This document shows positions 45,151-52,692 of a stretch of 52,692 nucleotides of DNA, piece by piece. Source of the stretch: Marinagarivorans sp. (lineage in GTDB: Bacteria; Pseudomonadota; Gammaproteobacteria; Pseudomonadales; Cellvibrionaceae); NCBI GenBank assembly GCA_028281865.1, contig JANQJB010000064.1, positions 1 through 52,692 on the forward strand, in the 5' to 3' direction. Within the stretch, counting starts at the first letter, position 1, and each line of letters starts with the position of its first letter. Position numbers and translations under genes: made by a program. The notes beneath the pieces are model-generated. The model made no database searches. It saw only the letters and a list, made by a program, of their open reading frames with translations, and was not told the DNA's origin.

Positions 45151-46548
45151 ATGGAAGAGGCATTACAGCGTCGTGAATTAGGTCATCTCCAGGCATGGTA
45201 TGCTGGCGAGCATCGCAAGCCTTTGGTTATTCGCGGCGCACGTCAGGTTGGTAAATCAACCTTGGTGCGGCAGTTTGCCAGCCTGTCTGAGCTTGAATTG
45301 TTGGAGTTAAATTTTGAGCGGAATCCCGAATACCGCGAAGCTTTTTCAGTTAATGATCCCGCTCAGATCCTTTCTACATTAGCGTTGCTCACGGGTATCG
45401 AGTTAGAACCAGGTAACGCGATTCTCTTTCTCGATGAAATTCAAGTAGCTCCGGAAGCGCTTACAGCCTTGCGGTACTTTTATGAGGAAAGGCCCGATAT
45501 TGCAATTCTGGCAGCAGGGTCCCTACTCGAATTTACCCTGGAACAATCGAGTTTTTCCATGCCGGTTGGCCGTATTGAATACATGCATATGGGGCCTATG
45601 ACATTTTCCGATTTCCTGTTAGCTGTAGACGAGGAAGCGTTGGCCAATCACCTTGAACGAATTTCCTTGGTGCATATCGAAAAACTGGCCATACCCCAAG
45701 CAGTGCATGAAAAAGCCATGAAGCTGTTTAGGCAATATTGCGTGGTGGGCGGTATGCCCGAAGCGATTGCTCGTTTTGTAAAAAGCCGTTCTTATAACGA
45801 TGTGTTAAGAGTGCAAAGTAGTATTTTAGCCACATATCGTGACGATTTTAATAAGTACAGTCATGGAGCAAAAACGCATCGCGTGCAACTTGTGTTTGAT
45901 CGCGCTCCTGGGATGGTGGGTAATAAATTCAAATATGTAAATGTAAGTAAAGAACATCGTGCTGCAGAAATAAGAGACGCGTTAATACAGTTATGTATGG
46001 CGCGAGTGTTACACAAAGTCCATCACAGCTCCGCTAATGGAATTCCATTGGGAGCGGAAAAGAAGGAAAGCCAATTTAAAATATTATTTATGGATGTTGG
46101 TTTGCTTTGCTCATTGCTTGATATTAATGAATTAAATATTAAAGACGACGGCCCCTATTTGGTTAACAAAGGTGCGGTCGCAGAACAGTTTGTCGGGCAG
46201 CATTTGCTTAATACAGACGAGTATTTTCAGGAGCCGGCGCTGTTTTACTGGATGCGGGAAGCAAAAAGCGCAGCAGCGGAAATAGATTATTTACTCACAG
46301 TGGGTCAGGACATAATACCGATTGAAATAAAAGCAGGTGCAACTGGAACGCTCCGATCACTACATCAGTTTTGCCAGGAAAAACAGTGCAAATACGCATT
46401 GCGGTTTAATAGCGATAAGCCTTCAATTATCAAAGACGCTTTGGCAACAACTGCGCTAGGTAAGTTGACTTACAATTTATTGTCTTTACCGCTCTACATG
46501 GTGGGAGAGGCTAAACGATTGTCAGAAGAGCTATTGAACGTTAACTAA
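45151..46548 (+). CDS. AAA (AAA_14) plus DUF4143 ATPase between cas6f and the CRISPR leader
   Basis: The 465-residue protein has Walker A GARQVGKST near residue 30, Walker B AILFLDEIQ, sensor-like AAGSLLEF, then a DUF4143 C-terminal half ending with EIDYLLTVGQDIIPIEIKAG, a D...ExK pattern resembling a PD-(D/E)xK nuclease fold. The family is common in bacteria but its role is unclear; it is not a known cas gene. AGGGGA lies 6 bases before ATG. It sits between cas6f and the leader with its own duplicated upstream motif, so it may be a recent arrival or an accessory gene. Confidence 0.9.
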   Translation: MEEALQRRELGHLQAWYAGEHRKPLVIRGARQVGKSTLVRQFASLSELELLELNFERNPEYREAFSVNDPAQILSTLALLTGIELEPGNAILFLDEIQVAPEALTALRYFYEERPDIAILAAGSLLEFTLEQSSFSMPVGRIEYMHMGPMTFSDFLLAVDEEALANHLERISLVHIEKLAIPQAVHEKAMKLFRQYCVVGGMPEAIARFVKSRSYNDVLRVQSSILATYRDDFNKYSHGAKTHRVQLVFDRAPGMVGNKFKYVNVSKEHRAAEIRDALIQLCMARVLHKVHHSSANGIPLGAEKKESQFKILFMDVGLLCSLLDINELNIKDDGPYLVNKGAVAEQFVGQHLLNTDEYFQEPALFYWMREAKSAAAEIDYLLTVGQDIIPIEIKAGATGTLRSLHQFCQEKQCKYALRFNSDKPSIIKDALATTALGKLTYNLLSLPLYMVGEAKRLSEELLNVN

Positions 46549-46577
46549 CGCTCTTTTGACCAATATTTTTTGCTCTT

Positions 46578-46606
46578 TAAAAATTTGATTAATAATCAAT
46601 AAGTTA
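46578..46606. promoter_or_regulatory. Two opposed IHF sites in the CRISPR leader
   Basis: TAAAAATTTGATT (46578-46590) matches the IHF consensus on the minus strand, and AATCAATAAGTTA (46594-46606) matches it on the plus strand, both without mismatches to WATCAANNNNTTR. Together they form a palindrome centred near 46592. IHF bends the leader for Cas1-Cas2 integration in several type I systems, including type I-F. Confidence 0.75.
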
Positions 46607-46658
46607 CAGCATTGGCAAAAATCATTGGGTAATCCATTGGTTTTTCGCTAAGTCATTG

Positions 46659-46686
46659 TTGTAACTATTTTTTTTCGTTTTATACT
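46659..46686 (+). promoter_or_regulatory. Candidate array promoter in the leader
   Basis: A -10 TATACT (46681-46686, five of six to consensus) lies 16 bases after TTGTAA (46659-46664, four of six). Transcription would start inside the first repeat at about 46693. Confidence 0.45.
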
Positions 46687-46689
46687 GTT

Positions 46690-49600
46690 ATTCACTGCCG
46701 TATAGGCAGCTTAGAAAAGCTTGTCCGCTTGAGTTCAATGTGTAGCTACATTCACTGCCGTATAGGCAGCTTAGAAAACGATGCAAAACCTCGCCTGCCA
46801 TAAACTTTTATTCACTGCCGTATAGGCAGCTTAGAAATTATAAATCTGAGCCTCAGCCCTTCAAGAAAAATTCACTGCCGTATAGGCAGCTTAGAAATGA
46901 TGGTGTTAAGGTAGGCGTTGAGGAAAGAAATTCACTGCCGTATAGGCAGCTTAGAAAACGTTCGCGAGTATGTCATGGACAAAATTTATATTCACTGCCG
47001 TATAGGCAGCTTAGAAATCGTAATTGGCGTTGAGTAGTTCGTTAAAATGATTCACTGCCGTATAGGCAGCTTAGAAAGTCCCGGTATCGGTGAAAACTGG
47101 TTTAGTCGTATTCACTGCCGTATAGGCAGCTTAGAAATATTAGCGGCTTGGGTAGGTGTTTCTCCCCTTATTCACTGCCGTATAGGCAGCTTAGAAACAT
47201 GTTCCAACCGTGCGACAAATGTCTTTATTATTCACTGCCGTATAGGCAGCTTAGAAATTTTCCACTTTCGATAGGCGACTTTTTAAGCCATTCACTGCCG
47301 TATAGGCAGCTTAGAAACAAAAGCAACGCCGGTTCTAGTTTATCGGTGCATTCACTGCCGTATAGGCAGCTTAGAAAGTAGTAAAAATGCAAATCGACAA
47401 ACCTGTTTAATTCACTGCCGTATAGGCAGCTTAGAAAAATAATCCAGCGGGTTGTTTCGTCCATAGCTTATTCACTGCCGTATAGGCAGCTTAGAAATCG
47501 AAAACTCCGATGCGGTCGAGTTAACAGCAATTCACTGCCGTATAGGCAGCTTAGAAAGAAAATCCGAGTTATTCATTAAAACGTGGAATATTCACTGCCG
47601 TATAGGCAGCTTAGAAAGACAAGCAGTGATCAGGCAACTGCTGGTGTAAATTCACTGCCGTATAGGCAGCTTAGAAAATAACCAATCTCCAATAATTTAT
47701 TTATTTAACATTCACTGCCGTATAGGCAGCTTAGAAAACCGAGAGAAAAACCTAGCCAATGTTCTTAGAATTCACTGCCGTATAGGCAGCTTAGAAATAA
47801 TAAAATGCGAAGGCGGCTACTTCGTTTGCATTCACTGCCGTATAGGCAGCTTAGAAAGGTCGCTAAAGCCATCGTGCGGCGATTTATACATTCACTGCCG
47901 TATAGGCAGCTTAGAAAATATTGGCGCGACCGGTTTACGTAGTTTTTTTATTCACTGCCGTATAGGCAGCTTAGAAAAGTTGGGGAATTTGGACCAGTTG
48001 ACAAAACTAATTCACTGCCGTATAGGCAGCTTAGAAATCATATTTAAATGGTAAACATCCCCTAGAAACATTCACTGCCGTATAGGCAGCTTAGAAAAAA
48101 CATAGAAATAGCTATTAATGGAAGAGCAAATTCACTGCCGTATAGGCAGCTTAGAAATTCGTTCCATGCAATAATTGCTCGCACTTCTCATTCACTGCCG
48201 TATAGGCAGCTTAGAAATTACACCTTTAACAGACGCAATATCTCCATTCATTCACTGCCGTATAGGCAGCTTAGAAATCCTTCATCGCTGATCCATACCA
48301 ATGGTTATAATTCACTGCCGTATAGGCAGCTTAGAAATCGTTAATAGTAGGCGAATGCCCGCTCACGTCATTCACTGCCGTATAGGCAGCTTAGAAAGTT
48401 TTCATTTATTCGCCCTCTCGTTTTTTCTTATTCACTGCCGTATAGGCAGCTTAGAAATAATTGAATCAACATGTTAGCGCACATTGTTCATTCACTGCCG
48501 TATAGGCAGCTTAGAAATGCATTAACTAAAGTGTATGAAAAGTGTAGAAATTCACTGCCGTATAGGCAGCTTAGAAAAACACTAACAGTCGAAACATCTT
48601 GCGGAATTAATTCACTGCCGTATAGGCAGCTTAGAAAGATTTAATCGTATCTCAAACGCAGAAAGACCCATTCACTGCCGTATAGGCAGCTTAGAAAAAT
48701 ATTTACATAATCCCGAAGATAACCAATTCATTCACTGCCGTATAGGCAGCTTAGAAAGTTCGAGCGCAACCCGCGAGCTAAATGTTGCAATTCACTGCCG
48801 TATAGGCAGCTTAGAAAAAGTCTAAAATTTTGGCAGGATAAATATTTATATTCACTGCCGTATAGGCAGCTTAGAAAATAACGCTCTTGATAACCAAAAA
48901 CTTCACCATATTCACTGCCGTATAGGCAGCTTAGAAATTGTAATCATCGATTAAATTAGATAAAACTTTATTCACTGCCGTATAGGCAGCTTAGAAAATA
49001 TTAATCAACCCGCTAAGGTCGCCCGAATCATTCACTGCCGTATAGGCAGCTTAGAAAGACCCGCTTGGGCTATACCGACGAAAGGTAAAATTCACTGCCG
49101 TATAGGCAGCTTAGAAATCGTGGAGCGAAACTATCGATGGAAAAAGAAAATTCACTGCCGTATAGGCAGCTTAGAAAAGAAAATGGCCGACGCACTTCGC
49201 ACCTATGGGATTCACTGCCGTATAGGCAGCTTAGAAATCCTCGACTTGCTCCCGATGCAACACGCTGAAATTCACTGCCGTATAGGCAGCTTAGAAATTG
49301 TTAAAAATCTCCCCGAAAAACGCCAAGGCATTCACTGCCGTATAGGCAGCTTAGAAAATTTTATAATGAAAGACGCTCGCCGCGAGGCAATTCACTGCCG
49401 TATAGGCAGCTTAGAAAAGGTAAAACCTCATCCCAAAAAACCGGGATGAATTCACTGCCGTATAGGCAGCTTAGAAAAAAAATAATCATAACGAGTACTA
49501 CGACTAAATATTCACTGCCGTATAGGCAGCTTAGAAAGCTTTTAAATAGTACGTTTATCACGAGTACGAATTCACTGCCGTATAGGCAGCTTAGAAAAAT

Positions 49601-52236
49601 TGGCTGATTGCGCACCGGTATTATCGTAAATTCACTGCCGTATAGGCAGCTTAGAAATTGATATAAAAGCACATCACCCGAGCGAGATAATTCACTGCCG
49701 TATAGGCAGCTTAGAAATAAATGTTTACGCAAACGTTTTAAAAAAAGCTATTCACTGCCGTATAGGCAGCTTAGAAAGAGTACCGGCTCTAGCATCTTGT
49801 TCTAACAAAATTCACTGCCGTATAGGCAGCTTAGAAAATTGTATTGATCGCTGCAAAACTTAGCTTGCTATTCACTGCCGTATAGGCAGCTTAGAAATAG
49901 GCGCATAGCTTCGTCGTATTTTTCGCAATATTCACTGCCGTATAGGCAGCTTAGAAATGGACCGGCGATGCTAGCGGCGATGTGTGCTAATTCACTGCCG
50001 TATAGGCAGCTTAGAAATTTGGTAGAAGAGAAAGAAGATATGCTCGAAAATTCACTGCCGTATAGGCAGCTTAGAAAGATCGCTTGGTTTTCAATGATGT
50101 GTCAGACAGATTCACTGCCGTATAGGCAGCTTAGAAAGATAAGTTTCTATTCCGTAGAAACCTGGACCGATTCACTGCCGTATAGGCAGCTTAGAAATCT
50201 CGCTTACACTCATATCAATTGTGTCTGGGATTCACTGCCGTATAGGCAGCTTAGAAAACGAGGGCGATTTGGGCGATGTGATGGACACTATTCACTGCCG
50301 TATAGGCAGCTTAGAAAATACCCGTCTCTAAATTTCATCGCGTAATCATATTCACTGCCGTATAGGCAGCTTAGAAATCTTGGTCAAAAACATGAGGCGA
50401 TAAACTCATATTCACTGCCGTATAGGCAGCTTAGAAACATAATAAGTAATTGTTTATTGTTCATGTTATATTCACTGCCGTATAGGCAGCTTAGAAAATT
50501 ATCAAGACCAGTTACGAAACACTTCGATCATTCACTGCCGTATAGGCAGCTTAGAAACAAAGGAAGTGGGAGATAAAGCGGCGTGGGAAATTCACTGCCG
50601 TATAGGCAGCTTAGAAATGGCTTTGGACTTTGAGTCTATTGAAGATATCATTCACTGCCGTATAGGCAGCTTAGAAACGCTCACCCTCAAGCACACATTA
50701 ACATCTATGATTCACTGCCGTATAGGCAGCTTAGAAAAATCGCGGTGGCGGTTTGTGCGGTTTTATCGAATTCACTGCCGTATAGGCAGCTTAGAAAGCG
50801 TATAGATGTCGAAATTGGCTTAGACGAAAATTCACTGCCGTATAGGCAGCTTAGAAACAGAAGCAATGAAGCACCTGCATCCCTACGGAATTCACTGCCG
50901 TATAGGCAGCTTAGAAACATTGTGGGCTCCCCAAATAAAAGGTTGTGGAATTCACTGCCGTATAGGCAGCTTAGAAAATCAGCTAATGCCGCCAAATCTT
51001 CCGTACTCATTCACTGCCGTATAGGCAGCTTAGAAAGCTTGAGCAATCCCAGGAATACCGTCACTATCATTCACTGCCGTATAGGCAGCTTAGAAATTGA
51101 ACCAAACCCCGCCGTAAACCCTGGAACAATTCACTGCCGTATAGGCAGCTTAGAAATGACATAACCCGGTCGTTCGTCTACCGTTAAAATTCACTGCCGT
51201 ATAGGCAGCTTAGAAATTACTTCTTCAGTTGTCGGATGTGATGTTTCAATTCACTGCCGTATAGGCAGCTTAGAAAGTCTACATAAGCAATGGTTTTTCG
51301 CTCTTCAGATTCACTGCCGTATAGGCAGCTTAGAAAACTATTTTCACTATTTGCGTTAGCCTGGTCTAATTCACTGCCGTATAGGCAGCTTAGAAACGTT
51401 ACAGATAAGCGAGACATACCCACCTAACATTCACTGCCGTATAGGCAGCTTAGAAATGTTGGTTGAGCTCGAAGTTAAACGCGTTTTCATTCACTGCCGT
51501 ATAGGCAGCTTAGAAATTGTTTAATCGACTCGCCCTTCTTTTCCTGCTATTCACTGCCGTATAGGCAGCTTAGAAAAACTTTTATTCCGACATCAGGCCA
51601 ATTCACATATTCACTGCCGTATAGGCAGCTTAGAAAATACTTCAACATCACGACGGCGCAACTCTGTCATTCACTGCCGTATAGGCAGCTTAGAAATTTC
51701 CCGCTCGTCGGTTCTATCGGATCGGGTGATTTACTGCCGTATAGGCAGCTTAGAAAGTATCTCACAGCAAAGCGTCTCATCATGTAAGATTTACTGCCGT
51801 ATAGGCAGCTTAGAAATTATATCGCGCATACGGTTACCATGTTGGATAATTTACTGCCGTATAGGCAGCTTAGAAAGATTACAAAACAATATTGAAAATA
51901 CGCCCTGAATTTACTGCCGTATAGGCAGCTTAGAAACCCAGCTTGGTGCGGAGAGAAACCCTAACTCAATTTACTGCCGTATAGGCAGCTTAGAAAAACA
52001 GGGCAAGGGAGAGGGCTTCCGGATCATCATTTACTGCCGCATAGGCAGCTTAGAAACATTAATTCGACGAAGAGCGCCCAGTCCCCAGATTTACTGCCGC
52101 ATAGGCAGCTTAGAAATTCGGGGGCTCTTTAAAGCTATAGTTACGAAAATTTACTGCCGTATAGGCAGCTTAGAAATCTTATGGAGTTGGAGTTCCTGAC
52201 GCCCATACGTTAACTGCCGCATAGGCAGCCTAGAAA
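46690..52236 (+). CRISPR. Type I-F CRISPR array, 93 repeats and 92 spacers
   Basis: Repeats are 28 bp, opening ATTCACTGCC, with a GTATA loop, then GGCAGCTTAGAAA. Spacers are 32 bp, giving a 60-bp period, except one of 31 bp at 50978-51008. Repeats 1-84 are identical. From 51720, position 4 changes C to T; the repeats at 52029 and 52089 also have a C in the loop (GCATA); the last (52209) begins GTTAACTGCC and ends CCTAGAAA. The stem CTGCC/GGCAG is kept in all. The drift marks the right end as old, and the left side as the leader. Each mature crRNA would be 8-base handle, 32-base spacer, 20-base 3' hairpin. Confidence 0.98.
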
Positions 52237-52692
52237 AACCTAGCATTCAGACGCAAGCAAAAAACAATTGACCAAACAAGCTATTCAAACAAACCACTCA
52301 AACACAAAACGCCCCAAACCCCCACCAACTGAAAACCACCATTTCAAGTCAATATGACCAAATGACGAAAAACCAATCAAAACGAACAACATATAACAAT
52401 GCTTATGGTGTTAAATATCACATCTTAACAAACCTAAGAATGTTAAATTTGCCAAAAACAAAGAAAAACTCAACTAGAAACAAGCATTAATACTGAAAAT
52501 AAATAAACCAAGAGAGAACAAAGGTATTGCGCTGTTGAAAACAGTTAGCTTTAGAACCAGGCAATTAATATCTGAAACAGTTGATAAACTTATCTTGTTC
52601 ACTATTTATTATTTTCTAAAAAATTTTATCGGGTATTTCATAATACTGTCACGTCAACTAGCATACGATGCTACACGACAGCAGTTGAAATT
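52237..52692. other. AT-rich flank after the array
   Basis: No gene, repeat or hairpin of note is seen from the last repeat to the window end. Confidence 0.6.

Noticed and set aside
46690-52236. Long reading frames inside the array (IHCRIGSLE, SLPYRQLRN and LSCLYGSE repeats)
   Set aside because: The 60-bp period is a multiple of three, so each repeat is read in the same frame; these are artefacts of the repeat, not genes.

Overview
This 52.7 kb window appears to come from a marine, polymer-degrading gammaproteobacterium, plausibly near Cellvibrionaceae/Saccharophagus/Teredinibacter. That placement is inferred from gene content: an MshQ-like adhesin with DUF6701, a paired DUF1552/DUF1592 module, chitin-binding-domain metalloprotease, sulfatase, many very large secreted repeat proteins, and a type I-F CRISPR-Cas locus. 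Base composition is moderately AT-rich, with long AT-rich intergenic stretches. No rRNA, tRNA or insertion sequence was recognised.

Left part (1-35 kb) is a collection of envelope and secreted proteins. On the minus strand: a truncated exported protein at the window edge; a DUF1592 haem-motif lipoprotein and a TAT-exported DUF1552 protein in one operon; a 1430-residue M6-type metalloprotease with two chitin-binding modules; a gene-poor AT-rich stretch of about 1.4-1.6 kb; and a 2353-residue MshQ-like protein with seven LamG modules. Then come a plus-strand NIT-HAMP-Hpt-HATPase histidine kinase, a minus-strand GST / ECF sigma / sulfatase operon, a lipoprotein with FG-GAP and thrombospondin-type-3 repeats, dps (plus), a metallophosphatase with DNRLRE and PKD modules (minus), and a plus-strand pair of a cytochrome-b/EB_dh membrane protein and a DUF1566 protein. 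Two unlisted small membrane-protein ORFs (54 and 33 residues) sit just upstream of the DUF1592 gene and the metalloprotease.

Right part (35.2-52.2 kb) is a complete type I-F CRISPR-Cas system on the plus strand: WYL regulator, cas1, cas2-3, cas8f, cas5f, cas7f, cas6f, mostly with overlapping stop/start codons; then an AAA/DUF4143 ATPase wedged between cas6f and the leader; then a leader with two back-to-back IHF consensus sites and a -10/-35 pair; then an array of 93 repeats (28 bp) and 92 spacers. The first 84 repeats are identical and the last nine drift, which fixes the leader at the left and the old end at the right.

The best leads for something undescribed are: the ATPase inserted between the cas operon and the leader with its own duplicated upstream motif; the WYL regulator with a perfect inverted repeat before cas1; the paired IHF palindrome; the variant crRNA handle (CTTAGAAA) together with an enlarged Cas5f; the two small membrane ORFs; and a possible small RNA in the AT-rich gap near 10.4 kb. 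All functional calls rest on reading motifs by eye; no database search was possible.
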